A DNA stretch of 64,000 bases from NCBI RefSeq assembly GCF_965201005.1, contig NZ_OZ241747.1, positions 372,001 through 436,000 of the forward strand. Direction: 5' to 3'. Positions 42,414-51,929 of the stretch are shown in pieces; position 1 is the stretch's first letter; each line of letters begins with the position of its first letter. The position numbers were made by a program, and so were the translations under genes. The notes beneath the pieces were generated by a model, which saw only the letters and a list, made by a program, of their open reading frames with translations, ran no database searches and was not told the origin of the DNA. Origin of the DNA: Mucilaginibacter_A sp965201005 (lineage in GTDB: Bacteria > Bacteroidota > Bacteroidia > Sphingobacteriales > Sphingobacteriaceae).

Positions 42414-43361
42414 CTACTTCAGGAAAACCTCTGTGGCACCGTAGCCAAATTTCTCTTTTCGGGCATCGGTAAATGTTTTTACCTGCGGATGTTTGCTCAC
42501 CAATTTATGGATTTCGTGGCGTAAAATGCCGTTGCCAACGCCATGAATAAACACAACCGACGGCAGCTGGTGCACAATGGCCGCGTCCAGCGTTTTCTGG
42601 AAACGCTCCAGTTGCGTTTTGATAATGTCGCTGCTGCTTAAAAATTGATAATCTTCGCGCAGTTTTTCGATATGGAGATCAACTTCTTTGAAAGGTTTTT
42701 CTACCACTTTTTTTTCCTCCGCAGATTTAAAAAAGCTTTCTTTCAATTTTTCGGCATCCACTTTTACCTCACCCAAATCCAGCTGAAACTGCCAGCCTTG
42801 TTGGTTTAAAAGGTGCACAGCCGTTTTTGACCCGGCAAAATCCTTCGCTCTAAAACGTTCGTTATAAATTAACGGATCTAAAAAATCAGCGTTTTGTTTG
42901 CTGTGATATAACAGCTGAAAAATAAATTTCGGCCAGATCGAAATATCCGGCAACGCGGCAGAAAACACTTTTACAGCAGTTTTTGGGGCGATCAACCCGG
43001 CAAATTCACCTTTGTATTCCTGGTTTTTTTCCGTGCTAAAAGAAGCAAGCAACGTATAAGAAGTGTTGTTGATCAGATGAAACTGCACCACAGAAGTTAC
43101 CTGTTTTTCGGGGATGGCGGCCAGATAAATTCCTTTGGCCACAAATTCTGCCGAAGCTTCTTCAACTATAATTTCCTGCTCTTTGGCAGCGGCAATTTTG
43201 GCTTCGCGGCCATGTACCGAAGTAACTTTGGAAGCCAAAACCGGTATTTCAAAATCATCGTCGCCGGTTACGCCGATGGTTTGTTCATCAATGATCCGCG
43301 TGATAAAACCTTCCCGTTTCTCTTCCACAAAACGCACAAAATCACCTAATTTATATTTCAT
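42414..43361 (-). CDS. DUF2027 and Smr-domain protein
   Basis: 315 residues from the ATG at 43361 (M-K-Y-K-L-G-D-F-V); the frame reaches 43436 but the extension is not coding-like. The N-terminal two thirds match the Bacteroidota DUF2027 layout. The C-terminal Smr domain has D-L-H-I-E-K-L and V-F-I-H-G-V-G-N-G-I-L-R-H-E-I, the typical nucleic-acid-nicking signature H-G-x-G. Smr domains cleave nucleic acids or act at collided ribosomes, and the specific role here is not known. Confidence 0.85.
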   Translation of the reverse strand: MKYKLGDFVRFVEEKREGFITRIIDEQTIGVTGDDDFEIPVLASKVTSVHGREAKIAAAKEQEIIVEEASAEFVAKGIYLAAIPEKQVTSVVQFHLINNTSYTLLASFSTEKNQEYKGEFAGLIAPKTAVKVFSAALPDISIWPKFIFQLLYHSKQNADFLDPLIYNERFRAKDFAGSKTAVHLLNQQGWQFQLDLGEVKVDAEKLKESFFKSAEEKKVVEKPFKEVDLHIEKLREDYQFLSSSDIIKTQLERFQKTLDAAIVHQLPSVVFIHGVGNGILRHEIHKLVSKHPQVKTFTDARKEKFGYGATEVFLK

Positions 43362-43558
43362 AACTGTTGATAATGGTATAAGCAAAATATATTTTCTGCA
43401 TAAAATTAAGGATAAAAAGGCCGCAGTCAGGCACAAATGACGGATTTAAGCAGTAATATTGGGGCAGCCTGTAAGTGATCAAAAGGAAATATTTTGCAGA
43501 TTTCTGGTATCTTGCCTAACAAAGCCGCTCCGTTTTTGCTTATAAGCTTACCGCAGCA

Positions 43559-43583
43559 ATGCTTCTTTTATCCACTAAAAATT
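43559..43583. repeat. Motif copy abutting a start codon
   Basis: ATGCTTCTTTTATCCACTAAAAATT is directly followed by the ATG (43584) of the MBL hydrolase gene. The full motif thus forms its 5' untranslated region. Confidence 0.75.
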
Positions 43584-44222
43584 ATGTTGCACGTAAAATC
43601 CTTCGCCAATAACCCTTATTACGAGAATACGTATCTGCTTTTTGACGATACGCTGGAATGCGTCATTATCGACCCCGGCATGTACACCCGCGAAGAGCAA
43701 AACAAGGTTGCTTCTTTTATCACCGAAAATTTGCTGAAACCGGTTTTGCTGCTGAACACGCATTGCCATATCGACCATGTGCTGGGCAATAAATTTATTT
43801 TTGACCAATATGGATTAAAGCCACAGTTCCATGAAGGCGAACTGCCTTTGCTTTCGGCGGTGCCAGGTTATGCGCCGCAAATGGGCATCCGTTATCAGGT
43901 TTCGCCTTTGCCGGATACGTTTTTGCCCGAAACCGGAACGATCAACTTTGGCGAAACCGAACTGAAGCTGATTTTTGCGCCCGGCCATTCGCCTGCGCAT
44001 TTGTGTTTTTATGCGGAAAATGAGCATTTGCTGATTGGCGGCGATGTGCTTTTCCGCGAAAGCATTGGCCGTACAGATTTGCCCGGTGGGAACACCGAAC
44101 AACTCATCAAAAATATCCGCAAAAAACTGTTTGTTTTGCCGGATCAGGTAATTGTGTATCCCGGCCACGGCCCGGAAACCACTATCGGTTACGAAAAACA
44201 ATACAATCCGTTTTTAACCTGA
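43584..44222 (+). CDS. Metallo-beta-lactamase-fold hydrolase (glyoxalase II-like)
   Basis: 212 residues from the ATG at 43584. Metal ligands H-C-H-I-D-H in L-N-T-H-C-H-I-D-H-V-L-G-N, then A-P-G-H-S-P-A-H and G-G-D-V-L-F, and a late Y-P-G-H-G-P-E-T. This is the small YcbL/GloB-like subgroup that hydrolyses thioesters such as S-lactoylglutathione or related adducts. The upstream 90 bases of open frame are motif sequence and not part of the protein. A motif copy lies inside it (43709-43719, A-S-F-I). Confidence 0.88.
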   Translation: MLHVKSFANNPYYENTYLLFDDTLECVIIDPGMYTREEQNKVASFITENLLKPVLLLNTHCHIDHVLGNKFIFDQYGLKPQFHEGELPLLSAVPGYAPQMGIRYQVSPLPDTFLPETGTINFGETELKLIFAPGHSPAHLCFYAENEHLLIGGDVLFRESIGRTDLPGGNTEQLIKNIRKKLFVLPDQVIVYPGHGPETTIGYEKQYNPFLT

Positions 44223-44240
44223 ACAACAAAAAAAGTATCA

Positions 44241-44252
44241 TAAAAGAAGCAT
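44241..44252. repeat. Motif copy just before the LolC/E-like gene
   Basis: TAAAAGAAGCAT lies in the 39-bp gap between the MBL hydrolase stop and the TTG start of the permease gene. Confidence 0.65.
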
Positions 44253-44261
44253 CACCAAAAA

Positions 44262-45485
44262 TTGAACACCTCTGCATTTATCGCCCGGCGTTACCTTTTC
44301 TCTAAAAAATCAACCAACGCCATCAATATTATTTCCGGTATTTCTATGCTGGGCGTGCTGGTTGGAAGTGCCGCGCTGGTGCTTATTTTGTCGGTTTTTA
44401 ATGGAATTGAAACATCAGTACTTGCTCTTTATAGCAGTTTTACACCTGATTTAAAAGTGCTTCCTGCAAAAGGAAAAACCTTTGACCCGCGAACATTACA
44501 TTTAGATAGTTTACGAAAACTGCCAAATGTGCTTTCGATAACTGAAGTGCTGGAAGAAAAAGTGCTGCTACGCTATGGCAAAGGGCAATTTATCGGCACA
44601 GTAAAAGGCGTGAGCAACGATTTTTTAAAAAACCCGAGTTTAGACAACACGCTGCAAATGGGTTCTTTTACGCTGGAAGAAAAAGGCGAAAATCTGGCTG
44701 TGATCGGTGCTTCAGTGGCGATTAGTTTGGGCATCAACATTAAAGACCAATCGGCCATGCTGCAAATTTATTCGCCGCGGCACAATATGGTTAATTCGTT
44801 TAATCCGATGGACGAATTTGTGCTAAGAAGCATTGCACCTTCGGGTGTTTTCTCCGTTTTACAAGATTTTGATGATATCGTGATTACGCCGCTCAGCTTT
44901 ACCAGGGATTTGCTGGACGAACCGGTCAAAATTTCTTATGTAGAACTGAATTTGCGTGGCAACATCGACCCAAACAAAATACAGCGGCAATTGCAAGGTA
45001 AGTTTGGCAAAAATTTCGTGATCAAAAATCGGCAACAGCAAAACACATCGCTTTATAAATTACTTAATGTTGAAAGATGGGCAGTATTTTTAATCCTCAC
45101 TTTTGTGCTGATTATTGCCATTTTTAACATTATCGGTTCGCTGACCATGCTGGTGATCGACAAGCGGAAAGACATTGCCATTTTAACCAGTCTGGGTGCG
45201 GATAAAACCCTGATCCAGCGCATTTTCTTTTTTGAAGGAATGCTGATTACGCTGGTTGGCTGCCTTGCCGGGATGCTGGCCGGTTTGGTTTTTGCGCTGC
45301 TGCAGCAAAAGTTCGGCTTTATCACGATGGGCGGCAGCACCATGGTCCAGCCTTATCCGGTTACGTTAAAAGCAAGCGATTTTTTATTGGTTTTTATTAC
45401 CGTAAGCGGTATTTCTGTGCTGGCATCGGGCATTAGTGCCCGTTTAAGCGTGCAAAAACTGGATGAAATTAAACAGGAACTGTAA
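44262..45485 (+). CDS. Lipoprotein-releasing ABC permease (LolC/LolE-type)
   Basis: 407 residues from a TTG start (M-N-T-S-A-F-I-A-R-R-Y-L-F-S-K-K), which fits the family's usual opening. An N-terminal membrane helix, a large periplasmic MacB-like core, then three membrane helices with the FtsX domain (I-I-G-S-L-T-M-L-V-I-D-K-R-K-D-I-A-I-L). It moves mature lipoproteins from the inner membrane to the Lol carrier. The LolD ATPase is not adjacent. Confidence 0.87.
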   Translation: MNTSAFIARRYLFSKKSTNAINIISGISMLGVLVGSAALVLILSVFNGIETSVLALYSSFTPDLKVLPAKGKTFDPRTLHLDSLRKLPNVLSITEVLEEKVLLRYGKGQFIGTVKGVSNDFLKNPSLDNTLQMGSFTLEEKGENLAVIGASVAISLGINIKDQSAMLQIYSPRHNMVNSFNPMDEFVLRSIAPSGVFSVLQDFDDIVITPLSFTRDLLDEPVKISYVELNLRGNIDPNKIQRQLQGKFGKNFVIKNRQQQNTSLYKLLNVERWAVFLILTFVLIIAIFNIIGSLTMLVIDKRKDIAILTSLGADKTLIQRIFFFEGMLITLVGCLAGMLAGLVFALLQQKFGFITMGGSTMVQPYPVTLKASDFLLVFITVSGISVLASGISARLSVQKLDEIKQEL

Positions 45486-45494
45486 CTTAGCAGC

Positions 45495-45854
45495 ATGAAA
45501 AGAACAGTGTTCATCGGTTTTATTTTAGGGTTGATTGTTTTTTCCAGCTGCAACACACACAGTGCCGCAGAAAGCAAGGTTTACAAAGGTTTGTACAGTT
45601 TTGGGCTGGAGGTGAAATCTTTTAAAGAGTGCAGCACCGGCCGCGAATATTGGGTGAAAGACAGTTCTGGCAAACTGGAACTGGATTACTCGAACATGAA
45701 CTTTGAAAAGCCTTACGAACCGGTTTATGTAGAAGTGGAAGCCATGAAAATAAAATCCGGCCCGGAAGGTATCGGTGCCGAGTTTGACAGCACAATGGTG
45801 GTTACCAAAGTACAAAAAATCACCCGCGAAATCCCGGAAGATATGTGTAACTGA
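45495..45854 (+). CDS. Small lipoprotein of unknown function
   Basis: 119 residues with a lipobox L-I-V-F-S-S-C (Cys19). The mature part contains G-R-E-Y-W-V-K-D-S-S-G-K-L and E-P-V-Y-V-E-V-E, reminiscent of the NlpE-N/C beta-barrel fold, but the match is weak. It starts 9 bases after the Lol permease gene, so they are probably co-transcribed and related to envelope maintenance. Confidence 0.75.
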   Translation: MKRTVFIGFILGLIVFSSCNTHSAAESKVYKGLYSFGLEVKSFKECSTGREYWVKDSSGKLELDYSNMNFEKPYEPVYVEVEAMKIKSGPEGIGAEFDSTMVVTKVQKITREIPEDMCN

Positions 45855-45913
45855 GGCTGGAGGTGTGGACTATTACCTATTAGCCGTCGGCTGTTTTCAA
45901 CATTTTTTGCCGA

Positions 45914-46005
45914 TAAAAACAGCATTGCCCATCAAATAAACGGTTATGAAAATCGGAGGGCCCTTTCCACAACGCACACCTAAAAAAGGTCGGTAAAAGA
46001 AGCAT
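45914..46005. repeat. C-type and G-type motif copies in the same orientation
   Basis: TAAAAACAGCAT (45914-45925) and TAAAAGAAGCAT (45994-46005, with CTAAAAAAGGTCGG before it). Together they form a direct rather than inverted pair in the 266-bp gap before uxaB. I see no gene in that gap. Confidence 0.65.
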
Positions 46006-46120
46006 TTAAATGGAAGTAATCGGGCATTGCCGTAAAAACTTGTGTATTTTCATGGAAATGGATAATTTTCAAATCTGAACTCACCTGAACGGGAAATAAA
46101 CTAATTTTTAACAACCTGAA

Positions 46121-47617
46121 ATGATCTTATCAAAATCTAATTTAAAAGATATCCAATCGTCTGAAATAATCGTTCCTGATGCGGCAATTTTTAATCTCCC
46201 GGAGAAAGTTTTACAATTTGGAACAGGCGTTTTGCTGCGCGGTTTGCCGGATTATTTTATCGACAAAGCCAACCGCCAGGGTGTTTTTAACGGGAGGATT
46301 GTTGTTGTAAAATCAACCGCTGCGGGCAGTTCTTCAGCGTTTGACGATCAGGACGGACTTTATACTTTATGCATAAAAGGTATCGAAAACGGACAGAAAA
46401 CTGAAGAGGATATCATTTGTTCTGCCATTAGCCGCGTTGTATCAGCAACAGAAAACTGGCCGGAAATTTTAAAATGTGCCCGTAACCCGGAAATGAAAAT
46501 CGTGATTTCCAATACAACAGAAGTCGGGATTTCCCTGGTAAAAGAAGCACTTGATCTGCAGCCGCCAACTTCTTTTCCGGCAAAATTATTGGCTTTTTTG
46601 CTGGAGCGATTTAATGCTTTTGGCGGAAGTGAAGAAAGCGGAATGGTGATCGTGCCGACGGAACTGATTGTTAGCAATGGCGATAAATTAAAAGCTATTT
46701 TGCTGGAACTGGCGGCTTTTAACCAGCTAAAAGAAGCATTTATTAATTGGCTGAAAGATCAGAATACGTTTTGCAACTCACTGGTTGACAGGATTGTGCC
46801 CGGAAAACCGGATGTGGAAACCGTTGCCGATTTCCAGGAAAAAGCCGGTTACGAAGATGAGTTGTTAACCGTATCAGAAGTTTACCGTTTGTGGGCGATT
46901 CAAGGTGATGAAAAAGTAAAAGCTGTTTTAAGTTTTGCCGAAGCAGATCAAGGCGTGGTCATTGCGCCAGACATTGAAATTTACCGCGAATTAAAGCTCA
47001 GAATGCTGAACGGCACGCATACTTTAAGTTGCACGCTGGCTTTTCTCGCCGGTTTTGATACGGTAAAAGAAGCAATGGACAACACTGTTTTTGCGGGATT
47101 TATCAGCAAACTGATGACGGAAGAAATTGCATCGTCGATTCCTTACGAAGTAAGTAAAAAACAAACCGATGAGTTTTCGTCGCAGGTTTTAGACCGTTTC
47201 CGCAATCCGCACATCAAACATCAATGGATCGCGATCACGATGCAAAGCACGGCCAAACTGAAGATGCGCGTGGTGCCGGTTTTGCTAAATCATTACCAAA
47301 AATCAAGCGAAATACCGAAACGCATAGCTTTAGGTTTCGCCGCTTTTTTGCGTTTTGTACAAGTGCAAAAAGAAGAAAACGGCAAATATTTTGGCGAACT
47401 GAACGGAAAAAGCTATCCGGTAAACGATGACCAGGCACACTATTTTTATGCCCTTAAAAACAGCATTCCGGCCGACCTTTGGGTTTACACGATATTAAGT
47501 AATACCGAACTTTGGGGAACGGATTTGACGTTGTTGCCAGGGTTTTTGGATGCGGTGCAGTGGGATTATAATGTTATCCTTGCTGATGGGGCTTTGAGGG
47601 CGATGGAGAAGTTATAA
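46121..47617 (+). CDS. uxaB: Tagaturonate reductase
   Basis: 498 residues of the mannitol-dehydrogenase family. V-L-Q-F-G-T-G-V-L-L-R-G near residue 30 is the NAD site of the UxaB branch, and K-L-R-M-L-N-G-T-H-T matches the family's catalytic K-x-x-x-N-x-x-H. It reduces D-tagaturonate to D-altronate in galacturonate catabolism. First gene of a hexuronate operon, now separated from uxaA by a restriction-modification pair. Three in-frame motif copies (46539, 46728, 47064) encode V-K-E-A or L-K-E-A, and a C-type copy (47455) encodes L-K-N-S-I. Confidence 0.93.
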   Translation: MILSKSNLKDIQSSEIIVPDAAIFNLPEKVLQFGTGVLLRGLPDYFIDKANRQGVFNGRIVVVKSTAAGSSSAFDDQDGLYTLCIKGIENGQKTEEDIICSAISRVVSATENWPEILKCARNPEMKIVISNTTEVGISLVKEALDLQPPTSFPAKLLAFLLERFNAFGGSEESGMVIVPTELIVSNGDKLKAILLELAAFNQLKEAFINWLKDQNTFCNSLVDRIVPGKPDVETVADFQEKAGYEDELLTVSEVYRLWAIQGDEKVKAVLSFAEADQGVVIAPDIEIYRELKLRMLNGTHTLSCTLAFLAGFDTVKEAMDNTVFAGFISKLMTEEIASSIPYEVSKKQTDEFSSQVLDRFRNPHIKHQWIAITMQSTAKLKMRVVPVLLNHYQKSSEIPKRIALGFAAFLRFVQVQKEENGKYFGELNGKSYPVNDDQAHYFYALKNSIPADLWVYTILSNTELWGTDLTLLPGFLDAVQWDYNVILADGALRAMEKL

Positions 47618-47699
47618 AGAACTGTATCTAACATCTATAGTCTGATAGAACAGCATTCACAATACAATTTGCCGAAGTTTAAAACGATACTTTTACAAT

Positions 47700-48383
47700 A
47701 TGGAGATTAAAGAAAAACTTACGCTGCCTAAGCTTATTGAAGAAGCCCAACTTTTCTGTGTTGAACAATCAAAATTTCAGCATAAAGAACTTTTTGGAGT
47801 TACTGACGGCAAAGCTGTTGGGACGTTAATCGAACAGAAATTTCAAAAGTATTTGCAAGATAAATATGAAGTTACAATTGGCTCATCTGCTAATGGTATT
47901 GACCTACCATCTGCTGACATTTTAACGGATATTAAAGTAACTTCCATAAAACAACCTCAATCCTCTTGCCCTTTTAAAGATGCAAAGCAAAAAATATTCG
48001 GATTAAGTTATAATCTGCTTGTTTTCGTTTATGATAAAAGCGACGATGAGAACACCAGAACTGCAACGCTCAATTTTGTTAGTTGCTCTTTCGTTTCTAA
48101 AGAGCGAACGGCAGATTACACGACTACTTTTCGCTTAAGAGAAATGGTAAAAGATAATGCTAATGAAGCAGATATTATAGCATACTTGCAAGACAAAAAC
48201 ATCCCTGCAGATGAAATAACACTGTTAAAGTTATCCGAACTCATTTTGCAAACCCCACCCGAACAGGGTTACCTAACAATTTCCAATGCTTTGCAGTGGA
48301 GATTGCAGTATCAAAGGATTGTGGCGTTGATTGATGATATTCCGGGCATATCTAAAATTGTTAGTTATAATAAACCTAAATGA
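47700..48383 (+). CDS. Type II restriction endonuclease
   Basis: 227 residues. A PD-(D/E)xK-type core is visible: Glu45 in T-L-I-E-Q-K-F, then Asp73, Asp77 and Lys79 in S-A-D-I-L-T-D-I-K-V-T-S. The downstream overlapping gene is a DNA methyltransferase, so this is a restriction-modification pair. The coding sequence is AT-richer than the operon around it and contains no dispersed motif, consistent with recent acquisition. Recognition sequence unknown. Confidence 0.85.
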   Translation: MEIKEKLTLPKLIEEAQLFCVEQSKFQHKELFGVTDGKAVGTLIEQKFQKYLQDKYEVTIGSSANGIDLPSADILTDIKVTSIKQPQSSCPFKDAKQKIFGLSYNLLVFVYDKSDDENTRTATLNFVSCSFVSKERTADYTTTFRLREMVKDNANEADIIAYLQDKNIPADEITLLKLSELILQTPPEQGYLTISNALQWRLQYQRIVALIDDIPGISKIVSYNKPK

Positions 48384-50152
48384 TGAAAGTATTTGAAGCA
48401 AATATTAGTTATAAAGTTTCAGATTTCTTAAACCAAAGTTTAAGAAATATTGCATCATTTGAATTAGCCAATCAGAAAATGTTTAATGCCTTTGGTATAA
48501 AACATTTTTTTGACAATAATGAAGGTTTAGAAACTCTTAAAGAAGTAATATCTGATAATTACAATATACTTGAAGAGCCTGAAAGAGCTGAATATGGCGA
48601 CTTTCAGACAAATGAAGAGTTAGCAAATAAAGTAACACTACACTTAGCTTTCAAAAGTATCTCACCAGAAGTAATAGTTGAACCAACTTGTGGAAAAGGG
48701 AATTTTATCATCGCTTCCTTAAAGAATTTCCTAAATGTCCAAAACATATTCGGAATCGAAATATACAAGCCTTATGTGTGGGAAACCAAATTTAACATTA
48801 TCAATTTTTTTCTTGAAAACCCTGACACTAGAAGACCTATAATTTCTATCATTCATTGTAACGTTTTTGATTTCGACTTTAAGCAGATTGAAAAGCAGTT
48901 TTCAAACAAAGATATTTTAGTAATTGGTAATCCACCCTGGGTTACAAACTCAAAGTTAGGAAGCTTAAATTCGGTTAACTTACCAAGAAAAACGAACTTT
49001 AAAAACCATAGCGGATTAGATGCAATGACAGGTAAAGGCAACTTTGACATTGCTGAATATATTACTTTGACATTACTTAAAACCTTTCAAAAAGCCAATG
49101 GAAATTTACTTTTATTAGTTAAAAATTCCGTCGTTAAAAATATTGTTTTTGACCAATCTAAAAATAAATACAATATTGCGTCTATTGAAAAGCATTGCAT
49201 TGATAGTAAGAAAGAATTTAATGTTTCTGTTGAAGCATCTTTATTCTATTGTGAATTAAATGCTGTACCTGATTTTTATTGTACTGAATTTAATTTTTAC
49301 AGTAATCAAAAATCTTATCAAAAGTTTGGTTGGTTGAATAACAAATTTGTTTCAAATATTGATACTTATATCCATACAAAAGAAATTGATGGAGAATGTC
49401 CTTTCATTTGGAGACAAGGCTTGAAGCACGACTGTTCAGGCATAATGGAATTAGAAAAAGTGAATGACCATTATGTAAATGGCTTGAACGAAGAAGTAAA
49501 TTTAGAAGACGGATTAGTTTATGGTCTTCTCAAAAGTTCTGACCTCAAAAATACAGTCATTGCCGGAACAAGAAAATTCACAATTGTTACACAAAGAAAA
49601 GTAGGGCAGGAAACTAATTATATAAAATACGATTATCCTAAAACATATCAGTATCTGATAGAACATCAATCCAGTTTTGATGCACGGAAATCAAGTATAT
49701 ATATTAACAAACCTCTTTTTTCAATTTTTGGCATTGGCAACTATTCTTTTAAACCTTTCAAAGTTGCCATATCCGGCCTTTACAAAACGTTTCATTTTAC
49801 ATTAATTCTGCAACAAACCGGCAAGCCTGTAATGCTTGACGACACTTGTTATTTAATAGGTTTCGATAAAATAGAATTTGCTGTATATACTTTGATGCTT
49901 TTAAATTCAGAATTAACAATGCAGTTTTTGCAATCGATAACCTTTTCTGACGCAAAAAGAACTTTTACAAAAGATGTATTGATGCGGATTGACATTTTAG
50001 AATTAACAAAAGCTATTAGTAAACAAAATTTGCAAACAGAACTGGATCAACTAAATATTAAATACAAACTTAGTTTAACATTGGACTTGTGGGACAGTTT
50101 CCTAACCGAAATATTGCATGTTGGCAGTAGACAAATTGAAATGTTTGCATAA
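48380..50152 (+). CDS. Adenine-specific DNA methyltransferase of a type II R-M system
   Basis: 590 residues. The SAM-binding motif V-E-P-T-C-G-K-G-N-F is at about 95-104, and the catalytic motif G-N-P-P-W is at about 181-185 (N6-adenine class, Eco57I-like). The C-terminal region from about 320 is probably the target-recognition domain. It overlaps the endonuclease gene by 4 bases (ATGA), so the two are coupled. The sequence is AT-rich with no dispersed motif. It protects host DNA from the partner enzyme. Confidence 0.9.
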   Translation: MMKVFEANISYKVSDFLNQSLRNIASFELANQKMFNAFGIKHFFDNNEGLETLKEVISDNYNILEEPERAEYGDFQTNEELANKVTLHLAFKSISPEVIVEPTCGKGNFIIASLKNFLNVQNIFGIEIYKPYVWETKFNIINFFLENPDTRRPIISIIHCNVFDFDFKQIEKQFSNKDILVIGNPPWVTNSKLGSLNSVNLPRKTNFKNHSGLDAMTGKGNFDIAEYITLTLLKTFQKANGNLLLLVKNSVVKNIVFDQSKNKYNIASIEKHCIDSKKEFNVSVEASLFYCELNAVPDFYCTEFNFYSNQKSYQKFGWLNNKFVSNIDTYIHTKEIDGECPFIWRQGLKHDCSGIMELEKVNDHYVNGLNEEVNLEDGLVYGLLKSSDLKNTVIAGTRKFTIVTQRKVGQETNYIKYDYPKTYQYLIEHQSSFDARKSSIYINKPLFSIFGIGNYSFKPFKVAISGLYKTFHFTLILQQTGKPVMLDDTCYLIGFDKIEFAVYTLMLLNSELTMQFLQSITFSDAKRTFTKDVLMRIDILELTKAISKQNLQTELDQLNIKYKLSLTLDLWDSFLTEILHVGSRQIEMFA

Positions 50153-50210
50153 TAAACCTTGAAAGGCACTACGAAAAGAAGAGTGGCTTTACTTAACTAA
50201 GATTAACACA

Positions 50211-51863
50211 ATGAAAAACCAAGTCTTAAAAGTTCATCCCAACGATAATATAATTGTGGCGTTAACGGATTTGGCTCAGGGAACGCAGTTTGAATTTGAT
50301 AATCAGCAATATATATTAACGGAAAACGTGCCTGCGAAACACAAATTTGCCGCGCAGGATTTTCAAACTGGCGATGATATTACAATGTATGGCGTTTTAG
50401 TTGGCAAAGCGCAAAATTTCATTCCGGCCGGCGGATTATTGACCACCAAAAATATCCATCATGCGGCCAACGATTTTTTTATCGGCGAACGGCAAACCGA
50501 TTGGCACAAACCGGATATTGGCAAATTTGTAAACCGTAAATTTTACGGCTTCCAAAGATCGGATGGCAGCGTTGGAACGGCAAATTATTGGTTGGTCATT
50601 CCGATGGTTTTTTGTGAGAACCGCAACCTGGAAGTTTTGGAGGAAGCACTGATCAAACCTTTGGGTTATGGCCGCAACCGCGTTTACGCCAATCAGGCGC
50701 AGGAACTGATTAAAATGTACAAATCAGGCAGCGACGTAACGCAAATCCTGAATGCTGAAATGCCTTATGTTGAGCAGGTTGCCAAGCAGGAACGCCTTTT
50801 TCCAAACGTGGACGGCATTAAGTTTTTGGTACACAATGGCGGTTGCGGCGGCACGCGGCAGGATGCGCAGGCACTTTGCGGTTTGCTGGCCGGTTACATC
50901 ACGCACCCAAATGTGGCCGGTGCAACGGTTTTAAGTTTGGGTTGCCAGAATGCACAGGTTTCTATCTTGGAAGAAGAAATTAAAAAACGCCTGCCAATAT
51001 TTGACAAACCGTTTTTTGTACTGGAACAACAGAAAGTTGGCACCGAAGCGGATTTACTTTCATTAGCGATCAAGCAAACTTTTGCAGGACTGGTTTTGGC
51101 CAATAAAAACAGCAGGCAACCCGCGCCGATCAGTAAAATTTGTATTGGTTTGGAATGCGGCGGTTCGGATGGTTTTTCGGGGATTTCTGCCAATCCTGCT
51201 ATCGGTTATACATCCGATTTACTGATTGCCGCTGGCGGTTCTGTTATTTTGGCCGAATTCCCGGAGTTGTGCGGCGTTGAGCAAAACATGAGCGACCGCT
51301 GTGTGGACACAGAAAATGCGGAAAGGTTTTCTTATTTGATGCGCACTTATAACGAACGCGCAAAAGCAGTAGGTTCTGGTTTCGACATGAACCCTTCTCC
51401 CGGAAACATCAAAGATGGTTTGATTACGGACGCGATAAAATCTGCCGGAGCAGCCAAAAAAGGCGGCACTTCTCCAGTCGTCGATGTGCTGGATTATCCC
51501 GAAAAGGTAAAAAAACCGGGTTTAAATTTACTTTGCACGCCGGGGAACGACGTAGAATCGACGACTGCGGAAGTTGCGTCCGGCGCAAATGTGGTTTTGT
51601 TCACGACAGGTTTAGGCACGCCAACGGGAAATCCGGTCGCACCGGTTGTCAAGATTTCCAGTAACACGAAACTGTACAATAAAATGCGTGATATCATCGA
51701 TATAAACACCGGAACTGTGATCGAAGGCGAAGAAACCATTGAACAAGCCGGTGAACGTATTCTGGATTACGTGATCCGCGTGGCCAGCGGCGAAATCGAG
51801 GTGAGTGCCGTGCGCCACGGTCAGGATGATTTTATCCCTTGGAAAAGAGGCGTTTCTTTATAA
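50211..51863 (+). CDS. uxaA: Altronate dehydratase
   Basis: 550 residues. An N-terminal SAF domain (to about 90) is followed by the UxaA/GarD catalytic region with G-F-x-R-S-D-G-S-V-G-T-A-N-Y-W, H-N-G-G-C-G-G-T-R-Q-D and L-E-C-G-G-S-D-G-F-S-G. The cysteines probably bind iron. It dehydrates D-altronate to 2-keto-3-deoxygluconate. It follows the R-M pair and precedes uxaC by a 66-bp gap containing a motif copy. Confidence 0.94.
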   Translation: MKNQVLKVHPNDNIIVALTDLAQGTQFEFDNQQYILTENVPAKHKFAAQDFQTGDDITMYGVLVGKAQNFIPAGGLLTTKNIHHAANDFFIGERQTDWHKPDIGKFVNRKFYGFQRSDGSVGTANYWLVIPMVFCENRNLEVLEEALIKPLGYGRNRVYANQAQELIKMYKSGSDVTQILNAEMPYVEQVAKQERLFPNVDGIKFLVHNGGCGGTRQDAQALCGLLAGYITHPNVAGATVLSLGCQNAQVSILEEEIKKRLPIFDKPFFVLEQQKVGTEADLLSLAIKQTFAGLVLANKNSRQPAPISKICIGLECGGSDGFSGISANPAIGYTSDLLIAAGGSVILAEFPELCGVEQNMSDRCVDTENAERFSYLMRTYNERAKAVGSGFDMNPSPGNIKDGLITDAIKSAGAAKKGGTSPVVDVLDYPEKVKKPGLNLLCTPGNDVESTTAEVASGANVVLFTTGLGTPTGNPVAPVVKISSNTKLYNKMRDIIDINTGTVIEGEETIEQAGERILDYVIRVASGEIEVSAVRHGQDDFIPWKRGVSL

Positions 51864-51867
51864 ACCG

Positions 51868-51893
51868 ATGCTTCTTTTATCACCTAAAAAATT
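51868..51893. repeat. Solitary motif copy between uxaA and uxaC
   Basis: ATGCTTCTTTTATCACCTAAAAAATT, five bases after the uxaA stop codon. Confidence 0.7.
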
Positions 51894-51929
51894 GAATTTA
51901 AGCTGTTTATCAGCATAAAAAATAAATAA

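Noticed and set aside
47700..50152. Type I or type III restriction system
   Set aside because: No specificity subunit or helicase is present; two genes with PD-(D/E)xK and N-P-P-W fit type II.
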